Positions 33,061 to 43,909 of a DNA stretch of 64,000 nucleotides are shown in pieces (within the stretch, counting starts at the first letter, position 1; each line of letters starts with the position of its first letter). Location: the NCBI GenBank assembly GCA_039602395.1, contig JBCNJP010000024.1:1431060-1495059 (forward strand), given 5' to 3'. The stretch comes from Deinandra increscens subsp. villosa. Its lineage: Eukaryota > Streptophyta > Magnoliopsida > Asterales > Asteraceae. A model generated the notes under the pieces. It was not told the DNA's origin and searched no databases. It worked only from the letters and a program-made list of their open reading frames with translations. The translations under genes were made by a program, and so were the position numbers.

Positions 33061-33430
33061 TCTGGTCCGCGGGTGATCCGCTGGTGATCCGCCGGTTGAA
33101 GATTCTGATCCGCTCGTGTAACTTCATAAATTCAGTGATCCGCTGAATTTGATCCGCTAAGCAATCTTCAAACACTGATCCGTGGCAGTTATTGTTTGAT
33201 ACGCGATAGTTCCAGCGTATCAGGTTAGCAGCGTATCAGTTGATCCGCAGCGTATCAGTTGATCCGCTAGGTGGGTTTGATCCGGCGGACAAATTCTGAT
33301 CCGGTAGGCAAATTCTGATCCGCGGGTTGAATTTTGATCCGGGGGAAATTTTTTCTGATACGTTCATCTAAAATTTGATCCGGAGGTCTCATTTTGATCC
33401 GGGGTTCGTTATTCTGGTCCGCTGAGTACA
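33061..33430 (+). repeat. Leader with about 14 copies of GATCCG words
   Basis: Between PBS and gag, GATCCG occurs near 33075, 33086, 33107, 33137, 33151, 33177, 33242, 33260, 33279, 33298, 33317, 33335, 33376 and 33394. The related words GATACG, GCGTATCA and GGTCCGC lie between them. Spacing is irregular (11-65 bp), so it is not a simple tandem repeat. The same word is in the U3 of this element's LTR. Confidence 0.85.
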
Positions 33431-33450
33431 GAATTAAGGTTTTGTTAAAC

Positions 33451-36000
33451 ATGGATCCGTTTCAGGCTTTTGCTGCTATGTCTACGACTGTTCAAGCATT
33501 GTTGAACTACGATAATGAAATAGGAACTACGAATAAAGTTCCTAAACTGATGAGATTTAAGTATTTTCATAATTGGAAAACACGGTATGAGTCGTATATC
33601 GGTGTGAACGATGTTAGTGTTTGGACTCCTATGCTTGATGGGTATGAGATTCCAAAATTCACAACTGGGGAGTTTATTGGTCAAGAGAAGCCGTTCAACA
33701 AGATGAACGATGCTGAGAAAGAAGCTTTCAAACTTGAAAGAAAAGCGTATTCCAATTTATCAATGGCTTTACCTAAGGATATTTTGCATCAGTTTAAAAT
33801 GCATAATACATCTAAGAAATTGTGGGATGCCTTATGTCATCGATGTGAAGGTAATGCACAATACAAGAAGAGCAAGAAGAAAGTGTTGTTACGAGAATAT
33901 GATAATTTTGCTCATGTTCCGAATGAAACCATTAATGATCTCATTTCAAGGTTGTCTCATTTGGTCAGTGAACTTGATATTGTTGGAGTAAAGATTGAAG
34001 CTGGAGAATTGAAAGAAAAGCTATTAGATGCTTTGCCTGAGAAATGTGAAGGTTACATTTTGTTGCTGACTCATGATAAAAGCTTTGATGATCTCACCTA
34101 TGATGTACTGACAAGGAATTTACTAGCAAGGGAACTGGATATGATGCGTGTGAAAACTTTACCATCTCAAGTTCAGAATCCTGATGTCTATTTTGGTGAA
34201 AATGCTTCTACCATGCATGCTAAAGCAAAGGCTAGCACAAATCCACCATCTACTGCTTTTTATGTAGAAAATACGTCAAGTGGTCATGCAAACATGTCTA
34301 GAGGTTCTTCAAGTGGAAGCTATGCTAGTAAAGCTGCTGTAACATATCCTGTGTATTCACATCAGTCATCTTCTGCTCCAAGTCACAATCAGAGTGCTTT
34401 TTCAGCAAAGACTACAAATGACTTCATGGCTTTATTTTCAGCAATGGTTTCGTCTTATGATGGAGTTGTTGCAGGAAAGTTAACTAGTGCTGAGTTAACT
34501 GATGAAGACTATGAACAGATTGATCCTGATGACTTAGAATTGATGGATATTAACTGGTCCATGGCAATGCTTGTTCGCAGAGGCAAAAAGTATATGCAAA
34601 GAACAGGTCGAAAGGATTTAAATCCTGAAGGAAAACTTGGATTTGATAAATATAAGGTTCGTTGCTACAATTGTCAGAATTATGGGCATTTTGCCAAGGA
34701 GTGTACCAAGGGAAAGCAGCAAGAAACTTCAAAGTTGTATCAAAAGTATGCTGCACAGAGTAATAAGCCATCAGGGAGCAATACTAATCCTTCAAGTTCA
34801 AATGCAAATGCTAGTGGTTCAAATTCAGACAATAAAGCGTTGGTTTCACAAACTGGTGAAGGATATGATTGGGCTGCTGATTTTCCAGATGAATCTGCTT
34901 TTCTGTGTACTGAGGAGAAGAGTGTAAACATTGAAGATGCTCCTGATCTTCCTGGTGAAGATTTCTTTGCTGAAGGTCAACATGCATTTATGGCCAACGT
35001 TCAGGTTAATTCTACTTCTTGTGAACTTTGTCTTAATTCTGCTAATCAGTTGAAGGAAGTCTCTGCTGAGAAAACCATGTATTTTGACAAATACTCATTA
35101 GCAGAGGAGAATGTCAAAATTTACAAACAACGGTGGGAAGCTGTTAAAGCTGAACTGAAAAGTGAACATGCTGTGGTTCTGAGCACAAAAATTGAGCTTA
35201 ATAACAAAACAGAAGATTATATTTTTTGTGAAAAGAAGCTTGCTGAAGCTAATGCTAAAATTTCCGAATTAAACATTGAAATTTTGGATCTTAACAGACA
35301 ACTTGAAAATTTCAAAAATTCATCTTCCTTTGCAAGTTTTCTTTGCAAAGATGAAAATCTAAAAGATTTGCTCAAAGAATCTGGATGTAACTCAGTTCCT
35401 CCACCCATTGTTCATGGTTTAGGTCCAAAGGAACCTGAGACCAAAGTTGTGTTTGATTACTCAATGTTTACTGAGGGATCATCTGATAAATCCAAAAGCA
35501 CTGATAAGAAGAAATCAGGCAAACATGTTTCCAAATCTAAGGTTGAGGTGTCAAAACAGGTTGAGTCTAATGATTCTAAGGTTGAAAAATCTGTTACTGA
35601 GGTTAAGCCTCAAAGTGTCAAACTGACACCGTTAGAGGCTGCTCAGAAAATTCTGGAAACTGCAAAAACAATGAAAACATTTGAAAATTCACAATTTGCT
35701 AAAGGTCCAGATTTGTTTTTTGAAAGAAATGCTGTTTCTGTAAGTAACACAAGTACACCTGATGTCAATACTATACCAGAAGCACCTGATAGAAGTGCAA
35801 AATTAAATGGTATTGGGTTTGGACAGTTTGCTGGAAATTCTAAGGTCAATCAAAAGAAACCTCAGAAATTTCAGAAACGTGAAAAGAAATTTGCCACAAA
35901 TGGTAAGTTTGATGAAATTTCGAAAGGCAAAACTGTTGATGGTGATACGTCTCAGAAATTGAGAATGTATAGTCTGAAAGGAAGTGAGTCAGTGTTTTCT
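33451..36000 (+). CDS. gag of Sirevirus-like Copia element (partial, open to the gap)
   Basis: The ATG at 33451 (MDPFQAFAAMSTT) is the likely start; the frame upstream of it is leader. 850 codons are open. Features: a UBN2-type core (about residues 25-250; WKTRYESYIG, KLWDALCHRCEG, ISRLSHLVSELDIVG), a Ser-rich linker, a CCHC zinc knuckle CYNCQNYGHFAKECTK near residue 407, a second C-x2-C (CELCLNSAN) followed by a long coiled coil (LAEANAKISELNIEILDL), and a Lys/Ser/Val-rich tail. It packages element RNA into particles. It is the best-preserved ORF of the window. The reading stops only because of the gap; codons after 36000 belong to another element. Confidence 0.85.
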
Positions 36001-36500
36001 NNNNNNNNNNNNNNNNNNNNNNNNNNNNNNNNNNNNNNNNNNNNNNNNNNNNNNNNNNNNNNNNNNNNNNNNNNNNNNNNNNNNNNNNNNNNNNNNNNNN
36101 NNNNNNNNNNNNNNNNNNNNNNNNNNNNNNNNNNNNNNNNNNNNNNNNNNNNNNNNNNNNNNNNNNNNNNNNNNNNNNNNNNNNNNNNNNNNNNNNNNNN
36201 NNNNNNNNNNNNNNNNNNNNNNNNNNNNNNNNNNNNNNNNNNNNNNNNNNNNNNNNNNNNNNNNNNNNNNNNNNNNNNNNNNNNNNNNNNNNNNNNNNNN
36301 NNNNNNNNNNNNNNNNNNNNNNNNNNNNNNNNNNNNNNNNNNNNNNNNNNNNNNNNNNNNNNNNNNNNNNNNNNNNNNNNNNNNNNNNNNNNNNNNNNNN
36401 NNNNNNNNNNNNNNNNNNNNNNNNNNNNNNNNNNNNNNNNNNNNNNNNNNNNNNNNNNNNNNNNNNNNNNNNNNNNNNNNNNNNNNNNNNNNNNNNNNNN
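36001..36500. other. Assembly gap (500 N)
   Basis: Exactly 500 unknown bases, probably a placeholder of arbitrary size. Copia gag lies on the left and gypsy integrase on the right, so order and distance across it are unverified. Confidence 0.98.
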
Positions 36501-37395
36501 GCCTGCAGAACCGTTATACCCTATTCCAGCATCCTGGCCCTTCATGAAGTGGGGGATGGATATTGTTGGAAAATTACGCAAGCCCCCTAGAGGAAAGGTA
36601 TTCATGCTAGCTATGACATATTATTTCTCAAAATGGATTGAAGCCGAGGCATACGTTCAAATCAGGGAGAAAGAAGTCATATGCTTTATTAAAAGAAACA
36701 TTCTGACAAGATTTGGGGTACCATCCGAGATTGTTTGTGATCATGAGTCCCAATTTATCGGAAGCTGAACCACAGGATTCTGTGAATCCTGGGGCATAAG
36801 GATGATAACATCAACACCAGTGCATCCTTAGGCCAATGGCCAGGCTGAATCAAGCAACAAGATTATAATAAACAACTTGAAGAAGAGGTTGAAAGAGAAG
36901 AAGGGAAGATGGGCAGAAGAGCTACCCTTAGCATTATGGGCAGATAGGACCACATCCAAGAACGCCACAGGCCAAACCCCATTTTCCTTGGTCTTTGGTA
37001 CTGAAGCAGTTATCCCAACAGAAATGGTGGTCCCAACATTCAGGGTCAGTGGTCAGACCCAGGATTCGAATGATCAGTCCTTAGTTGAAAACTTAGATAC
37101 CCTGGATGAACTAAGAGACCAAGCGACTTGGAGGATGGCAGCGTATCAACAAAGAATTTCTAAGACTTACAACAAGCATGTGAGGATTAGAAGGCTTAAA
37201 GTGGGAGATCTAGTCCTTAGAAAGGCATTTCAGAACACAACAAATCCAGGAGAGGGAAAGTTGGCTCCTAAATGGGAAGGTCCCTACCTGATTGACTCTG
37301 AGGCTGGTAAGGGGGCATATTGGCTAGCTAATATGGAAGGAGAACTACTACCACGACCTTGGAATGCAATACACTTGAAGGAATATTTCATGTAA
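36501..37395 (+). pseudogene. Integrase (C-terminal pol) of Tat-like gypsy element
   Basis: The frame runs from the gap to the stop at 37393-37395. The DDE core: MKWGMDIVG (first Asp), IVCDHESQF (second Asp) and ANGQAESSNK (Glu). It continues with ALWADRTTSKNATGQTPFSLVFG and a C-terminal DNA-binding part (VGDLVLRKAF, KLAPKWEGPY) ending LKEYFM. Stops at 36766 (TGA) and near 36830 (TAG) interrupt it. The wording of the ALWADRTT and VFGTEAVIP blocks is typical of Tat/Ogre-type integrases (family knowledge). Confidence 0.85.
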
Positions 37396-38593
37396 GGCTT
37401 CCTGTCCCAGGATTCAGTTGCCCAGGTATGTGTTTAATTTTCAAATTCATGCTGGAAATCTAGGTGAGTCTCTCTCACTTAATTTGTTTCATTTATCCAT
37501 TTACATGTTTAATTTTCCTTGTTTTTTAATCAGTCACATGTCATATCTTTTTCAAAAGTTGTTATTCACTACCCTAAATACACTAAGATTTATGTTTCGT
37601 CAGTTGGGTTACTCAGAATCCATGGTATACCAGGATTCAGGGTACCCAAAATGCAGGATGGTCAAAAATCCAAGGTACGCGGAACAAGATGCACTCATAA
37701 TTCACCAAGCTAAGAATAATCAGTATGTGTCTCCTAAGTTTGAGACTGGCCATCTCACTTCCGTGTTAGGTAAGGCCTAAACCCACTCTTAAGGGTTTGA
37801 GGACTAAGCTACCTCCATCCGAATATAGGCTATCACGCCTCGCCCGGGACGCACGTGGCAATTTTTGCTTCGCACAAGACGCACGTGATCCAAGTATGAG
37901 ACCCTGGGATTGTGGGATCATCCGTGTTAATAGCATTGGTGGCAACCTCCCAATCCAGGGACATATGCGGATCCCTTAAGGTTTGAAACGACTAACGCGT
38001 TTTCAAGACGGATTGGTGCTGACATACCAACTTAAGACTTCGAGGACATGCCCTAGTCAGTCGGTACGACTAAGAGGAAATCCCTAGTTCGCCAGTACGG
38101 CACCAGGCATGACCCCAGAAATAACTCAAAGATTACCTAGTGGCCCAGGATCATTGACTTAATCTAGGGTCATAACGGTTAAAACCTAAGTAAATTAACT
38201 ACTTGGCTAGTTAATTCTAATTGTTATGTTCACATGATAGGGAACATTCACAAGTCTACTAAAGATACGAGGATTCCCGAATCCTGGGGGCAACCTAGGA
38301 ATACTAAGGTAAACCCTAGAATGGTTCCATGCACTAGCAAATATTTTTCAAATATTTCAAACACAATCATGTAACTAAAAGCAGTTATATTAAAGCACCC
38401 ATCCTGGGTCCGGAAAAGCTCCGGCCACCCCAGGATGGGGGCATGTCAAAAACCCTGGATTCATAATCCAGGGGTGGGGCATATTGTCTAAAATAAAAAA
38501 CTGGGAAACATCAACCAGCATTACATCACAAGCAGAAAATTAAAAAAAAAATTAAACAAGAACCACAAAAAACAAGAAGACGACCCCCAACTT
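37396..38593. other. Non-coding spacer between integrase and antisense gene
   Basis: No credible ORF. CCAGGATT-type words occur near 37406, 37630, 38143, 38281, 38401 and 38430, and an inverted pair CCTGGATT...AATCCAGG at about 38453-38472. The end of this spacer may hold the 3' UTR and polyadenylation region of the antisense gene. Confidence 0.6.
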
Positions 38594-40333
38594 TCAGACT
38601 GCATCCTGGGTCGTCTCCTTAGCTTCCTCCACCGGCACCTCCTCTGCTGCCTTGGGCTCCTGGACTGGCACATTCCCCTCCTGGTGCTGATCAATGTCCA
38701 TGGCATGGTCGGCAGAGCCCTTTGATGGGGTACCCTTGCTGGCTCCAGGGTCAGCTTTAGGGTCACACCCAGCAGGGATGGTTGCGCCTAGCTCGCGCAG
38801 TTTGGCTGCCCATCCGGTCACATCCCAATTGGGGTTCTTGAACCCCAGGTCCCTGACCTCCTTAGCCAACTTCAACCTACACTGAAGGAGCGAGATGCGG
38901 GCTATCAGCCTGCCCTCATCACCCTTTGCAGCTAGTGCAGCCTCATGCTCAGCCCGCGCATCCACAGCCTTCTTCTCCAGGTCATGCACCAGCCCCAGAT
39001 TTTTATTAGCCGCCGCCCTGGTCAAGTTCAGCTCCTTATTCAGAGCAGCGACCTCCCTCTTGGCTGAAGACTCAGCATCATGGGTACGGTTATAGGTAGC
39101 CCGGACCAGCTCGAAGAATCGCCCAGCAATCTGCGAGACAAGGTAATTTAATTAAATATTTTAGATCCTGAATGGCTCAACTATACAGAAAATTCAGGGG
39201 GTACCCAGAATTTACTTACTTGGCGAGAGGAAGCCTCAGCATGTGTGAGCAGCTCGGCAACATCCATGTTTTCCACGGGTAGCAGAGAAGGAGCAGCAGC
39301 GGTAGCCCTGGTCTTACGCTTTGTGCTAGAGGCCCTTGAAGAAGGAGCCTTGGTGGCAGACATGGGCTCAGCCTTCACAGTGGCCAGGACTTGGATGTCC
39401 TGCTCAGGTCCACCCAGAAGGAAAGCGTCCAGGTCAACGTCTTCAAGGTTGATGGGAGTAGCGGTAGCTGAAGGACAAAAACATGAAAAATCAACAAAAT
39501 TCAAGAAACAAAAGGAAGGATACCATGAAACTTACAACTGGACATGATGTCGGAAGAGAAGGAAGCAGCTTGGTGGGGATCAGATTTAAATTCTCTGTCC
39601 TCCTCGGTGATGGTCAAGAATGTTTCAAATCTCTCAAATGCCCCTGGATTTGCAGGGCTGGTTGAACTAAAGCTAGGCACTGCAAAATAGAAAAAACCAA
39701 GGCTAGTATTTGTATAACATATAATAAAATGAAAATCCTAATTCCTAATGCAGGTGAGAACCTACCATCTACTTTCCACCTAATCGGAATACCCATCCCT
39801 CCTAGGATGGTTGATCTCTTGACAAAGAAAAATTTCCCCTTCCACTCCTCGTGAAACGAAGCTCGGGGAACCATTTGAACCTCCTTGTTCAAAACCCGAT
39901 TGCTACCATGGGACTTGAGTTCGTAACCCAGGGCTAATTCAGATAACCCAACCAGGGAATCGAACTCCCTTTTGAGACGGTCAAGGGTGCCCAGGATTCT
40001 CCATACGATGGGGAGGGTTTGGGCATAAGCAAGACCGGTGGACTCAAAGAACTTGGCCAGAAGATCGGTGAAAGGAAAAGATAGGCCCATGGAGAAAGGT
40101 GTAAACGGGAAACAAACCCATGTTTCAAAGCTAAAATCAGACCTAAGTCTTCTATCGAAGGGTCTGATTTCAGCGGTAGGTGGAAGAAGACCCGACAACG
40201 ACAATGCACTAATGTCGGCGTCGGTGAAGGTGTTGGTTTCTAATTCCCGACTCTGCAAGTAGTTTTGATCGACGAAGTCCTCGATCCCTGTCTTTTTAGC
40301 CAGGGTTTCCGACCGGATTTTCTTGCGAGTCAT
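38594..40333 (-). CDS. Four-exon antisense gene of the Tat-like element (PF04195-like domain)
   Basis: Minus strand exons 40333-39766, 39679-39536, 39467-39220 and 39130-38594, with introns of 86, 68 and 89 bp. All have GT...AG ends, phases match across each junction, and together they give an open frame of 498 codons with no stop. Exon 1 starts MTRKKIRSETLAKK and carries the domain often annotated as putative gypsy-type transposon (LLAKFFESTGLAYAQ, PIVWRILGTLDRL, WKGKFFFVKRSTI). Exon 3 is acidic/Ser-rich with a basic STKRKTRATAAA patch. Exon 4 is a predicted coiled coil (KREVAALNKELNL, HDLEKKAVDARAEHEAAL) with an acidic tail. Function unknown; antisense ORFs at this place are a Tat-lineage trait. 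A TATA-like TTAAATAC lies about 130 bp upstream (40463-40470). Confidence 0.75.
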
Positions 40334-40460
40334 GATCGGAAAGAAAGAAAAGGAAGGGCAAGAAGGAGAAGATTACCTGGTCGGAGGAAGGAAGCCGGAG
40401 ATCTTAACGTTAACCTCTGCTCTCGAAAAAGTTAATGGTGGAGAGAGGAGAAGTTAAAGC

Positions 40461-40470
40461 TAGTATTTAA
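40461..40470 (-). promoter_or_regulatory. TATA-like box upstream of antisense gene
   Basis: The minus strand reads TTAAATACTA about 130 bp before the ATG at 40333, in a pyrimidine-rich leader. Position and composition are suitable, but this is a weak match. Confidence 0.3.
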
Positions 40471-40753
40471 GGAGAGTGGAAGTTGCAGAGGAGAGTGGCG
40501 TCATGGATGCTCAGTTAACGGACAAGATCAAAATAAACGTGGATTAGACCGTAACTTGAAATTTTCACAGCTGTAAGACCCTAATTTGAAATTTTCACAA
40601 CTGTAAGACTTATCTACAGTTGTAAGAATTTTCGGCTCGTAATCCAGGGTACATGTATAGGCTTAGGGCAGGATTGACCCAGGAATTGTGTAACCCTGAA
40701 TGTATCAGAACAGAGGTAATGTCCCAGGATGTCATCGTAATTCAGGGAAGTTC

Positions 40754-43446
40754 ATATGTCGGGCGTGAATACCGCCTATATAGATGGATATAACAAGTAT
40801 GGTAAAATTTTACTACAATTATACTATTGCAAGCGTAATTTAATTTTAGTAATTATCATGTAATTATTTTCACGCTTCGAGCTGGAAAATTTACCAATTA
40901 TACCGCGTTATACCAGTACTTTACCTGTTAATAACCTAATACTAATATATATACACATATATATATATGTATATATATACAAGTATACATATGACACTTG
41001 GCACATGATAAACAATTTATTAATATTATATTATAACCCAAAGCTACACACAACCATGCATGCATTACACTTGTTATAATACCTTTACACTTGTCCTATA
41101 TCTTTATATTTGTTATATGCCCATACACTTGTCACATGAAAAGTAATACATAATATTTTTCTTTCAGTAAAAAGAGGAGGACACATAAACCTATGCTTAG
41201 GGTAATCATGAACTTTAAATATAGGGGCAACCATTAAACTCCTCCACCCCCACCACCATTACACGCCACCTCTCTCTCTCTCTCTCTCCCTCCCTCTTCT
41301 TTTTTCCCCTCCCTTGAAATCGTAACCCCCCTCTCTCTCCCCCCAATTTCGAAATCTTCATCATCAACCTTCAAATCCACACATTTTATCAAGTTGTTAA
41401 GGATCAAGGAAGAACAAGCATTGAAGATTCAAGCTAGAGTTGTAGTCACCCTCATTCTACTTTCAAAAACCCTAAGTATGAAGCTTTCTCTCTCTACTCT
41501 CTCTCTAGAATCTTTATAGAAAATTTATTTCTTGATCCTCCACCAACCATTTGATGATGATTCTTACCACTAGAAACCATTTTCTTTGGCATCAATGATG
41601 TTTTCTTACATGCATGTAACCCTAGATGATGTGCATGTCATAATCTAGTGAGTTTATATTGGGTAGTTTATTAATAAAAGAACAATCTCATGGAAATTAA
41701 GGATTTTGATTCATCTTTTATAAATTGGGGTTATTAGGGTTAAAAATGCTTTATTCATGTGTGTCTAAATGTATATGTATGCATCATCTCATCTAGTTGT
41801 AATAAAATCAAGCATATGTAGATTTGTAAAAAGGATTGAAAAATGAAATGTGCATATATACATACATATTTTTGTGAATATCCATATTGCATGTAGGGTT
41901 TTGGATAATGAAAAGTCATGAGTAATGAGAACTTGTGTTAATGAGGATTAATCCAAAAAGGTTAAACTAATTATTAGCCTTAAAAAGGGTGAATTAAATG
42001 GAGAAGCTAATAAGTCATTTAAAAGATATGTATTTATAAAAATAAATTTCTGGAAAATAATTTAAATATATATATATATATATATATATTTGCTAACTAA
42101 TGGGATTAACATAAAAGTTTTACAAACTAGTAGCTTGTAATGCAAAACTAGTCGTAAAAACATCAAAATTGGGCTAAAAACGCAAGTTTTGTACAAAATA
42201 AAAACGGATCAGTTAAGAATATATATTTTATAGGAAAAATAAAATACTATAAGTTTTATAAACAAAAATTTAAAAACTATAAACTTGTTTGGTAAAACTA
42301 TGCCTTGAAAGGACGTTAAAACGTCACTTTTCACTCAAAAACTAGTTTAATTTTTGTGAGTCTAAGGAATATATATATATATATATCTTTGGAAAAATAC
42401 TAAGATATATGATATTAACATTATTATTGAGTTGTAGAACGGGTCACCAACGAGCTGCTAATAAAAAGTAATGAGAATTTGCCTTTAAAAAGAATCATTA
42501 TCAAGTCTAGTAAGTTAGAGGATCAACTTACCGTTAGAGAGACTTGTGCCCTTACTAGTCCTTTATGTGTTAAAGTAGGACGTGTTTGTGACGGTTGAAA
42601 GTTTAGATAATATTCGAGTTATCACTATGAGTTTCCATAGCCCAACTTTTTATGTTTTTACTGTTTTGGGGGAAAATATGCTTAAATAATTTTATTGATA
42701 TAATTAAAGATGGCATGAAACTTATAATTGACATGTGATTGCCTTGGGTTTTGTTTAAATTTTGTCCCTCGTTGTTTTATTTATGCCATGATCATTAGCC
42801 TCTTAGAGGCCACTGTTTGTATTGATAGATCTATCGGGTGTGACATCCCGCCCCTGGCCAGTCGCGCTGGTTTTGTTCCGGATTGGGGTAATATAAATAG
42901 AAAGGGGCGTGTGGACGTTTTGGGTTGATTATGGGTACAATGGTTAGATCACTATAGTAAATCTAGCTAATTTACTTTAAGTCATTATAAGGGATACTGC
43001 ATGATAATTATGTCAATGGTATTTAATAACACCGGTCATGGTGTTGGATTAATTATGACGGGAGCATGGCTCGCCAGGAAAAGCTTTTTATTTAGAACTC
43101 TATGGAACTCACCAGCTTTATGCTGACTTTTATTTTCAGGCATATTTTCAGGATCTTAAGTTCAAGCATGGATGGAGTGGCACTTGTTGGCTAAGGCATA
43201 CGTTGGTTTGCTATGTTTTGCTTTTGGGACCGCTTAAGCGCTAGTATCATGAATGTCTTTAAACTAATGTTTTGAATAAATAACGTTGGGATGTTTTTAA
43301 AAATGTTTTGATACTAGATTTACTTAAGTTTTTAACTTTAAAAACTAGCTCAATAAAAATGTATCGCCTGATAAAAATTATGGGTACCAACTTCCGTTAC
43401 CACCACACGCAATTAAATTCCGCTGCGATGTTTTCGGGGTGTTACA
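40754..43446 (+). repeat. 5' LTR of Tekay-like element, left end missing
   Basis: It matches 48589-51506 closely (excluding the solo LTR there) from ATATG(T/C)CGGGCGTG to GGGGTGTTACA. The first ~175 bp present in the 3' LTR (48414-48588) are missing. It contains a CT-rich stretch (41270-41340) followed by a leader, and an AT microsatellite at about 42066-42089. The left neighbour is Tat-like DNA. Confidence 0.9.
42066..42089. repeat. (AT)n microsatellite
   Basis: About 12 AT units in the 5' LTR of the Tekay-like element; shorter at the matching place of the 3' LTR (about 50137-50154). Confidence 0.85.
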
Positions 43447-43451
43447 GAAGT

Positions 43452-43464
43452 TGGTATCAGAGCC
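43452..43464 (+). other. Primer-binding site (initiator tRNA-Met)
   Basis: TGGTATCAGAGCC, five bases after the LTR end. Confidence 0.85.
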
Positions 43465-43909
43465 AACGGTTGTAGTGAACTAGTGGAACTAGTCTACAAC
43501 TTAGAAAGTATGCCAACACATGCCATCCATGAGGTAAAAAGTTGTTCTACTATTTTTTTTTTATGATTATACTAAGTAGACTTGTGCGGATATTCACATA
43601 TCACTCGTCACCGATCATCATTACTGACACAGAGGATGGGTCCCCATTACTTACAATGACACCTCTTCCGGGACCATCCTACACGTGCCAATGTACGGGT
43701 AACAAACACAATGGTTAGTTGGATGTTTTTGGAAGTATTATGGTTATCCTACCTAAACATTGCTTTATTAGTATCGTATCTTTATGATTAACCTGTTATT
43801 GATATGATTTGGTGATGTTGTATTTATTCCTATATTATTATTTTGCTGTAAAATCAGATTATTATTACTTACGTCTTATGTGAAAAATTAAAATTCATAG
43901 AAGTTCATC

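Larger units (their letters stand above)
32484..36000 (+). mobile_element. 5' part of a Sirevirus-like Copia element, running into the assembly gap
   Basis: 5' LTR, PBS, word-rich leader and a long open gag are present. Pol, the extra ORF and the 3' LTR are lost in or beyond the gap at 36001. The 5 bp before the LTR are GATAT; the matching TSD is not visible. Its LTR is a sister of the one at 8878. Confidence 0.85.
36501..40753 (+). mobile_element. Tat-like Ty3/gypsy fragment
   Basis: The integrase end of pol, a ~1.2-kb spacer, and an antisense multi-exon gene before the element breaks off at a truncated chromovirus LTR at 40754. An additional antisense ORF between pol and the 3' LTR is known for Tat-lineage elements. 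The word CCAGGATT/AATCCTGG recurs throughout. No LTR could be identified. Confidence 0.75.

Noticed and set aside
33061..33430. CRISPR-like array
   Set aside because: The repeated GATCCG words are 6-10 bp with irregular spacing in plant DNA, not direct repeats with unique spacers.
33394..36768. A 1,124-codon open frame spanning the gap
   Set aside because: It reads through 500 N. The left part is Copia gag, the right part is gypsy integrase; the fusion is an artefact. The true gag start is the ATG at 33451.
37396..37979. Short frames after the gypsy integrase (up to 120 codons)
   Set aside because: No domain, no conserved start context, and composition like the surrounding spacer.
38521..39665. 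Plus-strand frames opposite the antisense gene
   Set aside because: Shadows of the minus-strand exons; the splice phases support the minus-strand gene only.
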